A stretch of DNA of 64,000 nt, from positions 1-64,000 of the forward strand of contig WGNO01000055.1 in assembly GCA_016124525.1 (NCBI GenBank), given 5' to 3'. Each line of letters begins with the position of its first letter. Position 1 is the stretch's first letter. Below are positions 28,095 to 37,696 of the stretch, piece after piece. Made by a program: the position numbers and the translations under genes. This stretch comes from Nostoc sp. RI_552 (GTDB lineage Bacteria > Cyanobacteriota > Cyanobacteriia > Cyanobacteriales > Nostocaceae). Under the pieces are notes generated by a model, which made no database searches, was not told where the DNA came from, and worked only from the letters and a program-made list of their open reading frames with translations.

Positions 28095-28949
28095 GTGCCT
28101 AAACATGTTAGTTTGATTTCTTTTTTGGTTGTCTGTGGTTTGTGGATGATGCCAAAGCCAGCTCACCCACAGGCGCTGATACCACCTACACTGCAACTAG
28201 ATGCAGAAACCTTAGAAAAACAAGGGTTGAGCTTAGCACAAGAAGCAGCTCAACTTGGACAGTTTCAGCAGTTTGATTTGGCTCTACCACGAGCTAGATT
28301 GGCTAGTCAACTCGCTCCTAATAATGATAGGGTCTGGTTTTTGTTGGGTGGTTTACATTTGCAAACCAAAGATTTTGATTCAGCGGTGGCGGCGTTAAAA
28401 AAAGCCCAATCCCTCAATCCCCAAAATGCTGACGTTGTGTTTGCTTTGGGTTCGGCTAATTTTCATCAGCAAAATTACCAAGCAGCTGTGACCCATTACC
28501 AAGAGGGTTTGAAGTTAAAAGCTGATAAACCAGAAGGATGGTTTGATTTGGGTAATGCTTACTATATGTTAGGTCGATTACCAGAAGCCATCGCTCAATA
28601 CAATAAATCTATTTCTTTAGATAAAACATTCTGGCCAGCGATTAATAACATTGGTTTAATCAAATACGAACAAGGTGACGTTCAAAGTGCAATTAGACAG
28701 TGGCGAACTTCTGTTAACATCGACAAACAAGCGGCAGAACCTTTATTAGCATTAGCAATAGCATTGTATAATCAAGGCGAGCGCCAAAAAGCACTGTCCA
28801 TAGGAGAAACTGCGGTCCGCATCGATCAACGCTATGCCAGTTTAGATTTTCTCAAGGAAAACCTCTGGGGTGAACGATTACTTTCGGATGCGAAAAAATT
28901 CTTAGGATTGCCACGCATTCAAGCAGCTCTAGAGCAAGACGAAAACTAA
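28095..28949 (+). CDS. Exported TPR-repeat protein
   Basis: About 284 residues. The frame is open from a TTG at 28002, but GTG 28095 is preceded by AAGAGG at good spacing and gives a clean signal peptide (basic start, LISFLVVCGLWMM core, AHPQA cleavage region). I prefer it. At least five tetratricopeptide repeats follow, for example DRVWFLLGGLHLQTKDFDSA and PEGWFDLGNAYYMLGRLPEA. It is a periplasmic or lumenal scaffold for protein interactions; the partner is unknown. It is divergent from the efflux cluster. Confidence 0.85.
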   Translation: MPKHVSLISFLVVCGLWMMPKPAHPQALIPPTLQLDAETLEKQGLSLAQEAAQLGQFQQFDLALPRARLASQLAPNNDRVWFLLGGLHLQTKDFDSAVAALKKAQSLNPQNADVVFALGSANFHQQNYQAAVTHYQEGLKLKADKPEGWFDLGNAYYMLGRLPEAIAQYNKSISLDKTFWPAINNIGLIKYEQGDVQSAIRQWRTSVNIDKQAAEPLLALAIALYNQGERQKALSIGETAVRIDQRYASLDFLKENLWGERLLSDAKKFLGLPRIQAALEQDEN

Positions 28950-29043
28950 TCACCTTTGGTGCTAATTCCTAACGCCTATTTACAAATGCTGTTTCCAGAG
29001 GCAAAAATTAACAAGTCTTTGCCTTTTGCATTTGATTGTGCCA

Positions 29044-29147
29044 ATTTTAGATTTTTTTGGTTAATCCCTTACACCTCCTGGATGCAACCAATCCCAAATC
29101 CTCAAGCCTCCTATCCTAGAGGTCTGGGTAAATGCAAAATCTAAAAT
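29044..29147. repeat. Short inverted-repeat element in a 318-base spacer
   Basis: ATTTTAGATTTT (29044-29055) is inverted as AAAATCTAAAAT (29136-29147). The interior carries CCAATCCCAAATCC-type spacer motifs that recur in Nostoc-like genomes. It is non-coding and may be a small MITE-like or slippage-derived element. The rest of 28950-29267 shows no gene. Confidence 0.45.
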
Positions 29148-29267
29148 CCCAAATCCATTGAGCAGTTATCCAACAAACCATCTTATAGTACATATATACT
29201 ATTTAAGCCAGGAACTATTCGCCCAAAGTATAACTGGGCGAGTATTCCTGACGGTAGTAGTCCCTTT

Positions 29268-29672
29268 TTAGTGGATATCTTTGGGAAGAAGTGCAATGAT
29301 TTGCTCAAGAAACTGTTGATGATCAACAACGGGCTTAGAGATGTAGCCATCAGCGCCGCTTTCCTTGAGAAAGTTCTCACGATCGCCTTGCATTGCATGT
29401 GCTGTTACCAAAATAACAGGTAAGTTTGCCGTTTTTGGATTTGATTTCAACATTTGTGTAATTTTGATACCATCAACAGACCGACCTTGATAAACACTTC
29501 TTGACAGAGAAACATCCATCAAAATCAGATCAGCTTCTCCTGAGTGAGCAATTTTTATGACTTCTTCCACATTTTCTGTATGTTTGACATGTAAGCTACC
29601 CCGTTTGGTCAAAATTTTAGAAAAAACACGAGCATTAATTAAATCGTCTTCAACAATTAAAACAGTTTTCAT
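29268..29672 (-). CDS. Single-domain (CheY-like) response regulator
   Basis: A 134-residue receiver domain with no output domain. The acidic pair is in VEDDLINARVF, the phospho-acceptor Asp in LILMDVSLS near residue 53, the Thr in LVTAHAM and the Lys in GYISKPV. The N-terminal LINARVFSKIL resembles DivK/Cph2-type cyanobacterial receivers. It probably relays phosphate from a hybrid kinase encoded elsewhere, or signals by protein contact. Monocistronic. Confidence 0.92.
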   Translation of the reverse strand: MKTVLIVEDDLINARVFSKILTKRGSLHVKHTENVEEVIKIAHSGEADLILMDVSLSRSVYQGRSVDGIKITQMLKSNPKTANLPVILVTAHAMQGDRENFLKESGADGYISKPVVDHQQFLEQIIALLPKDIH

Positions 29673-29897
29673 GAGAATTTAATTTATAAAGGAGAGGAAG
29701 ATGATATCTGAGAAAAACAGTTGTCTAGCTTTTTTTAATTATCAAATTGCAGCGCCGTCATCAAGGATAATACTACTGCTGTTGATCCTTTGACCATCAA
29801 GATTGTGTGAGAAATCCTATTTCATCCGTTATGCTGTGTTTGCTGCAGTGTTCAATTCAAGCGACGTTTGTGTAATTCAATTTCAGGGAAAAAACTC

Positions 29898-32384
29898 ATG
29901 GCAAAACAGTTAAACCTTCTCTCCACTGGACAGGTAATCACAACAGCCCTGCACACGGAGATGCAGCAGTCTTACCTAGAATATGCCATGAGTGTGATTG
30001 TCGGGCGGGCATTACCAGATGTGCGTGATGGCTTAAAGCCAGTGCATCGCCGGATTTTATATGCCATGCATGAACTAGGTCTAACCCCAGATAGACCCTA
30101 TCGTAAGTGCGCCCGTGTAGTGGGAGATGTGCTCGGTAAATACCATCCCCACGGTGACCAAGCAGTTTATGATGCCTTAGTGAGGTTAGTGCAGGAATTT
30201 TCCAGCCGCTATCCCCTATTGTCAGGACATGGTAACTTTGGTAGCGTTGATAATGACCCCCCAGCAGCGATGCGCTACACAGAAACACGTCTCGCCCCCA
30301 TCAGCCATGAGGGTATGTTGGCAGAAATTGGTGATGAAACTGTGGAATTTGTTGGTAACTTTGACAATTCCCAACAAGAACCCACGGTACTTCCTGCTGA
30401 ATTGCCTTTTCTATTGCTGAATGGCTGTTCTGGTATTGCTGTAGGTATGGCCACAAATATTCCTCCCCACAATTTGGGAGAATTAGTTGATGGGTTGATT
30501 GCCTTAATTGACCAACCTGATTTGTCAGATGAAAAGTTATGGGAGTTAATTCCCGGCCCCGACTTTCCCACGGGTGGAGAAATAGTTGGTAACTTTGGGA
30601 TTCGGGAAGCATACACCAGTGGTAAGGGTGGAATTGTGCTGCGAGGAGTGGCCAAGTTGGAGGAAATTGTACCTAGCAAAGGTAGTAAGCGGCGCACAGC
30701 AATTATTATCACCGAACTACCTTATCAAGTGAATAAGTCTGGCTGGATTGAGAAAGTAGCAGATTTAGTCAATCAAGGCCGCCTACAAGGAATTTCCGAT
30801 TTGCGGGACGAAAGTGATCGCGAAGGAATGCGGGTAGTAATTGAACTTAAACGTGATGCTAACCCCCAAGAAGTGCTACAGAACTTGTATCACCAAACCG
30901 CTTTGCAAACCAACTTTGGGGCCATCCTCTTAGCATTGGTAGATGGACAACCCCGTCAGTTGAGTTTGCGGCAGATGTTACAAGAGTTTTTGAGATTCCG
31001 CGAACAAACCCTGAACCGTCGCTACAGTTATGAGTTAGGTAAGGCACAAAGTCGGCTACACATAGTGTCGGGGTTGCTAAAAGCTCTATCTCAACTGGAT
31101 CAAGTAATTGAAATTTTGCGCCAAGCTGCTGATGGTAGTAGGGCAAAAATAAGCCTTTGTACCCGTCTAGATTTGACGGAGGAACAAGCAGATGCTATCT
31201 TGTCGATGCCATTACGTCGCCTGACAAGTTTAGAACAGCGTAACTTGCAGCAAGAATTTGAGCAACTCAGCAGACAAATTAGTTTACTGCAAATACTACT
31301 CAGCGATCGCCGAGAACTACTGAAGACACTGAAAAAAGATTTGCGCTCACTCAAGCGCAAGTATAACGACCCCCGACGAACTCAGATATTATCTGTCAGT
31401 AATCAAGATTTAGCTAAAAATAAAGTAGCGGAAATAGCTCAACAAAATTTACCATCTGCTCTACCAGTAGAAGAAGTAGTTTTAGAGTTTAGCTACCGGG
31501 GATATGTGCGTCGTCTTCAGCCATCAGCAAAAAAATCGAAATCTGAAAACCCTCTGTATGATCATGACTTCATGATCCGAACACATTTGACTACAACAGA
31601 TCAAGAGTTGCTGGTAATTACCAGTGGGGGCAAAGTTTATCCTGTGACTGTGGGAGATATTCCCCCTACTACTGGACGTTCTCCACGGGGAACACCACTG
31701 ATTACTATGCTCAGTAGTACGGCTCAAGGGGTTCAAGAATCCTTAGTTAGTCGCTTGATCCTATCGGAAAATTTGGAAGCCAAGCAAATGGTACTGCTCA
31801 CAAAAGCAGGACGAATTAAGCGCCTGTCTTTAGCAGAATTTACGAATTTGACTCGTAGGGGAATTACGATTTTGAAGCTTAAAGAAGATGATGAATTGTT
31901 ATTTACCCAATTAACTACTGACAAAGATAATTTAATTTTAGCCAGTTCGGGTGGGCGCTTGTTAAAGTTCGCCGCCGACGATCAACAACTTCCTGTTATG
32001 GGTCGCACAGCCCTAGGTTTACAAGCATTCCGCCTACTCAAACATCAACAAATGGTTGGCTGTGTAACTGAGGCTGGGAACGATAACTTATTGCTGGTTA
32101 CTGAAGAAGGATATGCTAAACGCCTACCTGTGAGTCATTTAAAACCGGCTGAACGAGGTAATTTGGGCACACAAGCGCTGAAATTTGCCAGCAAAACGGA
32201 TAATTTAGCTGGTATGGTTCAGTCCATCACCTCTGGTGAGGTAGCACTGGTGACCAATAAAGAGCGTGTTATGCGGATACCTGTGGAGACAGTGCCAATC
32301 TTGGGTAGAGATAGTCAAGGTCAAAGTATTCTTGACCTTAACCGCGATGAAAGAATTGTCTCAGTGATGGAAGTGGAAATGTAA
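29898..32384 (+). CDS. gyrA: Type IIA topoisomerase subunit A (GyrA/ParC)
   Basis: An 828-residue DNA-cleaving subunit. ATG 29898 is chosen over an upstream in-frame start because AGGGA precedes it and the protein then starts [11 protein letters not shown]. The breakage-reunion domain has [16 protein letters not shown] and [14 protein letters not shown], and the active Tyr is about residue 127 in AMRYTET. A coiled coil and a beta-pinwheel C-terminal domain follow. In the first blade, where gyrase carries the GyrA box (QRRGGKG type), this protein reads [16 protein letters not shown], and I find no GyrA box elsewhere. It may therefore be the topoisomerase IV-like paralogue, but cyanobacterial genomes usually label both copies gyrA. 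Confidence 0.9.
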   Translation: MAKQLNLLSTGQVITTALHTEMQQSYLEYAMSVIVGRALPDVRDGLKPVHRRILYAMHELGLTPDRPYRKCARVVGDVLGKYHPHGDQAVYDALVRLVQEFSSRYPLLSGHGNFGSVDNDPPAAMRYTETRLAPISHEGMLAEIGDETVEFVGNFDNSQQEPTVLPAELPFLLLNGCSGIAVGMATNIPPHNLGELVDGLIALIDQPDLSDEKLWELIPGPDFPTGGEIVGNFGIREAYTSGKGGIVLRGVAKLEEIVPSKGSKRRTAIIITELPYQVNKSGWIEKVADLVNQGRLQGISDLRDESDREGMRVVIELKRDANPQEVLQNLYHQTALQTNFGAILLALVDGQPRQLSLRQMLQEFLRFREQTLNRRYSYELGKAQSRLHIVSGLLKALSQLDQVIEILRQAADGSRAKISLCTRLDLTEEQADAILSMPLRRLTSLEQRNLQQEFEQLSRQISLLQILLSDRRELLKTLKKDLRSLKRKYNDPRRTQILSVSNQDLAKNKVAEIAQQNLPSALPVEEVVLEFSYRGYVRRLQPSAKKSKSENPLYDHDFMIRTHLTTTDQELLVITSGGKVYPVTVGDIPPTTGRSPRGTPLITMLSSTAQGVQESLVSRLILSENLEAKQMVLLTKAGRIKRLSLAEFTNLTRRGITILKLKEDDELLFTQLTTDKDNLILASSGGRLLKFAADDQQLPVMGRTALGLQAFRLLKHQQMVGCVTEAGNDNLLLVTEEGYAKRLPVSHLKPAERGNLGTQALKFASKTDNLAGMVQSITSGEVALVTNKERVMRIPVETVPILGRDSQGQSILDLNRDERIVSVMEVEM

Positions 32385-32415
32385 TCCCCAGAAACAAACA
32401 AAATTAGAAATTATC

Positions 32416-32450
32416 AAACCTCCCACGTAGAATCTGTACGAGGTTTTGAG
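32416..32450 (+). terminator. Hairpin downstream of the topoisomerase gene
   Basis: AAACCTC (32416-32422) pairs with GAGGTTT (32440-32446), loop 17 bases, followed by TGAGTT. A moderate terminator candidate. Confidence 0.45.
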
Positions 32451-32710
32451 TTGGATAACTGCTAAACTTTTCTATAAGTTAAAACTACTGCTAAATTTTG
32501 ATTATCTATAAAAAACAGCGAAAATCTCAACTTTTAAAGCAAAAGTATCCGAGTAAATGTCAAAATAATTGCTAAAAATTAGCAATAGACATATTCGTCT
32601 GGGCCAATTTATTCCACTGAAAATAGATACTTTTTCCTACCAATAAGAATTAATTCAGTCAACACATAGCAACAAAACTATAAATAAACATTGCGTTTCC
32701 GAAAATATTT

Positions 32711-32728
32711 GTTATATTAGTTTACATA
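32711..32728 (+). promoter_or_regulatory. HLR1-type box (RpaB site) upstream of the Hlip gene
   Basis: GTTATATT-AG-TTTACATA fits the direct-repeat HLR1 consensus (G/T)TTACA(T/A)(T/A)-N2-(G/T)TTACA(T/A)(T/A) with one mismatch, in the first half. It lies 40 bases before the start codon. HLR1 boxes bind the response regulator RpaB and control high-light genes, including hli genes, so this site fits its neighbour. Confidence 0.65.
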
Positions 32729-32768
32729 AAGCAATGATACTTCGTAAATATAGTTTGGAGTGCCAACC

Positions 32769-32948
32769 ATGACAAACGCAACTAACGTTAATGCTCCTGT
32801 AACTGAAGATCGCAACGCTTGGCGCTGGGGCTTTACACCCCAAGCCGAAATCTGGAACGGTCGCTTGGCAATGATTGGCTTTTTAGCAGCTGCGCTAATC
32901 GAGTTGTTTTCTGGTCAAGGCTTCTTGCATTTCTGGGGCGTTCTGTAA
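32769..32948 (+). CDS. High-light-inducible protein (Hlip/SCP)
   Basis: A 59-residue one-helix member of the chlorophyll a/b-binding superfamily. The helix carries the chlorophyll-binding motif in [21 protein letters not shown] (Glu, Asn, Arg at the expected spacing). Hlips bind chlorophyll and carotenoid in the thylakoid membrane, dissipate excess energy and protect photosystem II and chlorophyll synthesis under stress. I choose ATG 32769, which has TTGGAG nine bases upstream, over an in-frame GTG at 32760. An HLR1-type box precedes it and a strong terminator follows. Confidence 0.95.
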   Translation: MTNATNVNAPVTEDRNAWRWGFTPQAEIWNGRLAMIGFLAAALIELFSGQGFLHFWGVL

Positions 32949-32990
32949 CTTTGATTACACAGAATTAGCTAAATAAAAAAATAAAGAAAG

Positions 32991-33024
32991 ACCTGGTGAT
33001 GACAATTCACTACCAGGTTTTTTA
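32991..33024. terminator. Bidirectional terminator between Hlip and sigA
   Basis: ACCTGGT (32991-32997) pairs with ACCAGGT (33012-33018). T-rich sequence follows on the plus strand (TTTTTTAC), and AAATAAAAAAATAAAG lies on the other side, giving a T-run on the minus strand too. It can serve both convergent genes. Confidence 0.85.
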
Positions 33025-33081
33025 CTTGTTTGTTATTTCTCCTGAGTCATTTGTTTAGAGCGAATGACCCATGACTAGTGA

Positions 33082-34257
33082 CTAGCGAATATATTCCTTG
33101 AGCACACTGTTGCGATTGGGGTGGCGTAACTTACGGAGTGCTTTCGCTTCAATTTGACGAATCCGTTCACGGGTGACATTGAAAATCTGTCCAATTTCCT
33201 CCAGGGTCTTCATGCGACCATCATCCAAACCATAGCGGAGTCTGAGGACATCACGTTCCCGAGGACTGAGGCTATCGAGGACTTTTTCTAGGTCTTCACG
33301 CAGCAGATTTTTGGAAACCTGATCTTCTGGAGTTTCACCATCGGATTCAATAAAATCTCCTAATCGAGAATCTTCTTCTTTACCGATAGGTGTTTCTAAT
33401 GAAATAGGCAATTGGGCAGATTTAGCAATAAACCGCAACTTCTCAATGGTCATTTCCATGCGAGTGGCGATTTCCTCTTCAGTGGGTTTGCGACCCATTT
33501 CTTGGGATAGCAACTTGGTAGTTTTTTTGATCCGCGAAATAGTTTCGTAGAGGTGAACAGGGAGGCGGATAGTACGAGATTGGTCAGCGATCGCACGAGT
33601 GATTGCTTGACGAATCCACCATGTAGCGTATGTAGAAAACTTATAACCTTTTTCATGGTCAAACTTTTCCGCAGCGCGGATCAAACCGAGACTACCTTCC
33701 TGAATCAAGTCCTGGAAGGACAAACCACGATTCATATATTTCTTCGCAATTGACACCACAAGACGCAGGTTCGATTGCACCATTTTATCTTTTGCCCTGC
33801 GACCAATATGCAAGCGATAAAGAAATGTCCGCTCTGGTAATTGTACTTCTTGAGCCCATTCCTTATATTCAGGTTCCCTTTCTAAGCGTTCTTGCAGCCT
33901 ATCCCGCACCCTCTCTAATTCCAGCAAATCAGCGATTTTCCGAGCCAATTCGATTTCTTCATCTGCCCGCAATAGGCGAATACGACCAATTTCTTGTAAA
34001 TAAAGGCGAATCGAGTCTTCAGTGTAGTGCTTTTTCTTGCTTTGTGCCCGACGACGTGATTTAGCGGCTTTTCCAGACTTTATGTCGTCCTCATCAGACT
34101 GAGGCTCTAAAAACTCATCTTCGCCATCATCGTTAATCAGCAAGTCCTCTTCTTCTTCTTCTTCTTCGACTAAGAGTTCTAACTCGATATCAGGCTGATT
34201 TATTATTTCTAGGTCAGGCTGATAAATGCTTTCGAGTACGTTGTTAGCCTGGTTCAT
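33082..34257 (-). CDS. sigA: Principal RNA polymerase sigma factor (group 1, SigA)
   Basis: A 391-residue sigma-70 factor. The N-terminus is acidic, with a run of seven Glu coded by a TTC/GAA trinucleotide repeat (34146-34166). It is followed by region 1.2 ([13 protein letters not shown]), region 2 ([36 protein letters not shown]), region 3 and region 4 ([38 protein letters not shown]). This matches the cyanobacterial housekeeping factor in length and sequence; group 2 factors lack this acidic N-terminus. It is convergent with the Hlip gene; upstream lies a 3.4 kb gene-free region. Confidence 0.95.
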   Translation of the reverse strand: MNQANNVLESIYQPDLEIINQPDIELELLVEEEEEEEDLLINDDGEDEFLEPQSDEDDIKSGKAAKSRRRAQSKKKHYTEDSIRLYLQEIGRIRLLRADEEIELARKIADLLELERVRDRLQERLEREPEYKEWAQEVQLPERTFLYRLHIGRRAKDKMVQSNLRLVVSIAKKYMNRGLSFQDLIQEGSLGLIRAAEKFDHEKGYKFSTYATWWIRQAITRAIADQSRTIRLPVHLYETISRIKKTTKLLSQEMGRKPTEEEIATRMEMTIEKLRFIAKSAQLPISLETPIGKEEDSRLGDFIESDGETPEDQVSKNLLREDLEKVLDSLSPRERDVLRLRYGLDDGRMKTLEEIGQIFNVTRERIRQIEAKALRKLRHPNRNSVLKEYIR

Positions 34258-35922
34258 GCCGCGTTCCTCATGCTCCTTGCAGAATCAATTACTCAAGATG
34301 TGTTTACTGCTCTTTTAATTGAGCTAGTTAACTACCGAAAATAGGGTTTTAGGCTGATTTCCCGGAAATCTTTTCGGAAGTTTTGTTCCTCTATTAGAGG
34401 ATATCTGACTGTGTGTGAAAAGTCGCAGTAACTGCTGACTTGACCATTTTAGTTAGAAATCATATGTGTTGCTATGACATACAACTTTTAACTCATTCGT
34501 CTCAATAAATAGTTATCTTGACACCAAAAATCTACCATTCCATATAAGCAAAATATCACTGTGATATGGATGCTGGCATATTTTCTGATAAAGACTTTTC
34601 CGATTGTAGCCTGTTTCACAAAAATTGCACTCTTTTTGTGTATTAATCATGATGCCATTTAGTAAGGTAAAGCCCCAATAACAAAAAAATATTGGAAATG
34701 GTAGTCATACCCTTAAATTTTTTCTCAAACCTTTTGGCATTCTAGTGGCCTTATCTTTCCATTGTCAGGAAAGTAACCGGCTTTTACATAGCTTTAGGTA
34801 TGATTTGCAACATTAATTACTTAGAAGCAGTTTTGTTAATGTTAACTTCAGCGAGAAATATTAGTGCACTCATTTTTACATTTCCTTTATTCATGGTTCA
34901 ATCTTAAGAACTACATGAGCTTCTTACAGGGTAAATACAGCAAGAATCATCATGCTTGTCTCAAGACACTTAACCTTACCTATGCCCCATGCCTGAACTA
35001 AGGAGTTGAGGCTCTGGCGGAATCAGCCCAATGGCAAACAATTCAGATTTGGCTGATTGGTCTTACTCAAACATTAGCGCACTGCGGAGATTTCAACCCT
35101 ATGAAACTTGACAAACCGTTCTTATTGTATACATCGATATTTTAATCAATTCAGCAGAAATTTGACAGTGAAAATTAGAGATGTTAGCCTACTTAAGGCC
35201 AAAATTTAGATGATACAGGCCAAATAATAGCCATCATCCCGGCAATATTGGCAGGTATCAGCAGTGAGAACTTGGAACATAGAGCAGTCAGATTATCGGT
35301 TTAGGACTACTTCCAGAGTGGCTTTGAGTAAAAATCTTGTTAAGTATAACAGTTGTCACTTAAAGACAATATTGTTATTCTTTAATATTGATTCCCCAAG
35401 ATGTTTAACCAATTCTGTTGGTAGACAAGATTTCGTTTTGCTATTCAAGCATAACAAATGCTTTTCTAACTTGTGGGAGAAATTCACCCATGAGTTATGG
35501 AGTGATGCTTTTAAAGCTTAATTAAGTGTTGATGCACTTGCTATCTGTGAGTAATACTCAATTTATGTTGAAAATACTATTGACAATAATGTATCTATAT
35601 GTTTTCCATCATCCGAAGAATTAATAGCTATGTTAATTTGATTCTCAAGTACTTTACCAAACAATTTCCCCTGACTAAAAAGCACAAAAAAAATTCCTCC
35701 GGTTTTCGTTGTTGCTGACCAAGCAATCAAACCAGAGACGCATGGTTTTTGATTAAATTATATGGGCTTAAGCTTGTTTTCTGGGTAATGGGAAAATATG
35801 GTGGCAAAATTACCCCATCAATCTGGAAGAAAGATATTCTCTCACTGACCAAATACGTGGTTCTTCTCCTTTATTGTATGGGAATTTTGCATAAGCTTGG
35901 AAAAAAAGAAGATATAAAGTCT
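34258..35922. other. Gene-free decayed DNA upstream of sigA
   Basis: The stretch presumably holds the sigA promoter in its first few hundred bases. Beyond that I see only broken frames. One run at about 34925-35140 (plus strand) reads LKTLNLTYAPCLN-stop-GVEALAESAQ. Another at about 35571-35745 (minus strand) encodes about 55 residues ending LGVLENQ-like sequence (LFGKVLENQINIAINSS). I cannot assign either to a family. No complete gene or RNA is visible. Confidence 0.5.
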
Positions 35923-36528
35923 CAGAAGTGTTGAACGTTAAAAAATAGGTTACAAAAGTTCCCCAAAATATATTAAAGTTTGGCCTAGCTATCTAAAAGG
36001 TATTGTTTAATGACGATTGTAAATTCATTTCCGAAGATTGTCAAAGACATCCTCAGTGCATTACAAAAAAACGATTATCCGGTACTAAATAGCCGTCTGT
36101 TTGTGGAGTATTGGCTAGCTTATGCACTGGACAATAGCTTATGCGGGATTTATTTAAAAGATTAAATTATACAGGGTAAAGCCTGAACATTGGCACATTC
36201 TCCAAAGCCAACACACATCGAAGCCAAGAACCATTCCAAAAAATATATCAGCAATTAAATCAATTAATTCAGAAAAAAGCCCAGAATAAGTTACATAACA
36301 AATACGCAATATTTTCAATTGATTAAACAGTCATCACATTGACAAGTAAATTACTATGGCTGTTAGGTAATCACCAAGTAAAACTTTTAGTTCCCTCAAC
36401 CTGACCACAGGAATACCAGAGGATAATTTCATCAATTAGAAAATATTATGCTTTGTTGACATTTTCACCCTTTATAAAACTACTATACAGAAATATGAAA
36501 ACTTTTCTAAAGATATTCAACATTTCTA
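35923..36528 (+). mobile_element. Internally deleted IS4-like element with both terminal repeats
   Basis: The left end CAGAAGTGTTGAACGTT (35923-35939) is inverted as ATATTCAACATTTCT at the right (to 36527). Inside, a frame starting at ATG 36010 reads MTIVNSFPKIVKDIL and NDYPVLNSRLFVEYWL, then decays by stops. Recognisable pieces such as FSKANTHRSQ and KLLWLLGNHQVKL appear in the same order as in the intact family. The middle and C-terminal catalytic part is deleted, and the frame resumes near the tail (LLTFSPF). Same family as at 1-420 and 53529-53894. Inactive itself; it could in principle be moved by an intact copy. Confidence 0.8.
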
Positions 36529-36757
36529 ATAAAGCCCCATTTATAGCTAAATTAAATAATTGTGAATCAGAAGCAGCAGAAACCCAAATGGATCTGAAAT
36601 TTCCAGTGAAATGTCAACATATTTTCCTAGAGTAAGGAAGATATTCATATAGTAAATATAATCAAGTTTTAAGTGGATTAGTAAGAATGATCAATCATCC
36701 AGAAAGTTGGTTAATGAGTAGCAATTAACCATTGTTCTCAATAAAAAATTTAGAATA

Positions 36758-37456
36758 ATGTTTAAGAATAAACATCTCAAAAAATGGGCAACAATTGTGA
36801 GCCATCACCTGCCCCGTTTGTCTTTACGCGAGGTGACAGGTTTGGCAACTTGGAGTTTTGGAATGGTAATGACCGACTCAACTAGTATAACAAGAGTATC
36901 GCAATTTATTAGTGAACTAAATCAGGAAAAAAGTAATACAGTCAGACAAAGACTAAAAGAATGGTATCAAGATGCCAATAGCAAAAAAGGATAAAAACGA
37001 AGTGAGTTAGATGTTCCTGAATGTCTTTTGCCTTTACTAAAATGCATTTTGAGCATGTGGCATAGTGAAGAAAAATCCCTGTCACTAAAGATAGATACCA
37101 CCAATATCCGGCAGAATTTTACAGTTCTTTCTGTTCACCTTCTTTATGGTGGATGTGCTATTCCCCTGGCTTGGAAAATTGTCAAAGGAACAGAAAAAGG
37201 CTCTTGGAAACCTCGGACTCTCTCAGTTGGTAGTGATATCAATTAACACCATCCCTAAAGCTTCGGAGAACAAATTCCTGCTCTTTATCAGGCCCCAAAA
37301 CCCTCTTTTGTCGGGGAAAGTGTCCGTCAAATTTTTTGTTTTCTGCAAGGATTACTCACCATTATCGCTGATTTACTTAATGGCAAAGGCATTTGTTTAA
37401 ATGGCTTATTCCCATTCCCGCCTCCTTTTTCTCCATCTGCTTTTAATAGATCTTAA
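36758..37456 (+). pseudogene. Decayed transposase of another DDE family
   Basis: Frame 1 begins at ATG 36758 (KKWATIVSHHLPRLSLREV), meets an in-frame TAA at 36992-36994 and continues as KRSELDVPECLLPLLKCIL, LKIDTTNIRQNF and YGGCAIPLAWKIVKG to 37246. After a frame change, the C-terminal portion runs from about 37258 (GEQIPALYQAPKPSFVGE) to a stop at 37454-37456. The DTTNI block followed by GCAIPLAW is the first catalytic region of a DDE transposase. The central catalytic part is missing. I recall this as a cyanobacterial transposase type but will not name the IS family. Dead gene. Confidence 0.7.
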
Positions 37457-37696
37457 AGGGGTATTTTTCCATAAGAGGTATAACTTAGTTGTCTACGATA
37501 CCTCCTTGTCTTCCAAGTCTAGCCCTGACGACAATGTAAAAAACCTACCTTTGTGAGCAAGGCCTCTCCTGAGTGAGGAGAGGAGATCGTTTCAGGAAAG
37601 TTAAAGCTGAGGTGAGGTGAAAAGGCGAATTGATAGGTTACTTGAATACCTGTGTACCGTTCACTGATTTAATTTGACTACTTATTAGCTTGATAT

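Noticed and set aside
35264-35521. 85-codon frame in the decayed region
   Set aside because: GTG start without ribosome site, Cys/Ser/Lys-rich random-looking translation, no domain.
35749-35934. 61-codon frame running into the left end of the IS derivative
   Set aside because: It overlaps the terminal repeat and has no recognisable features.
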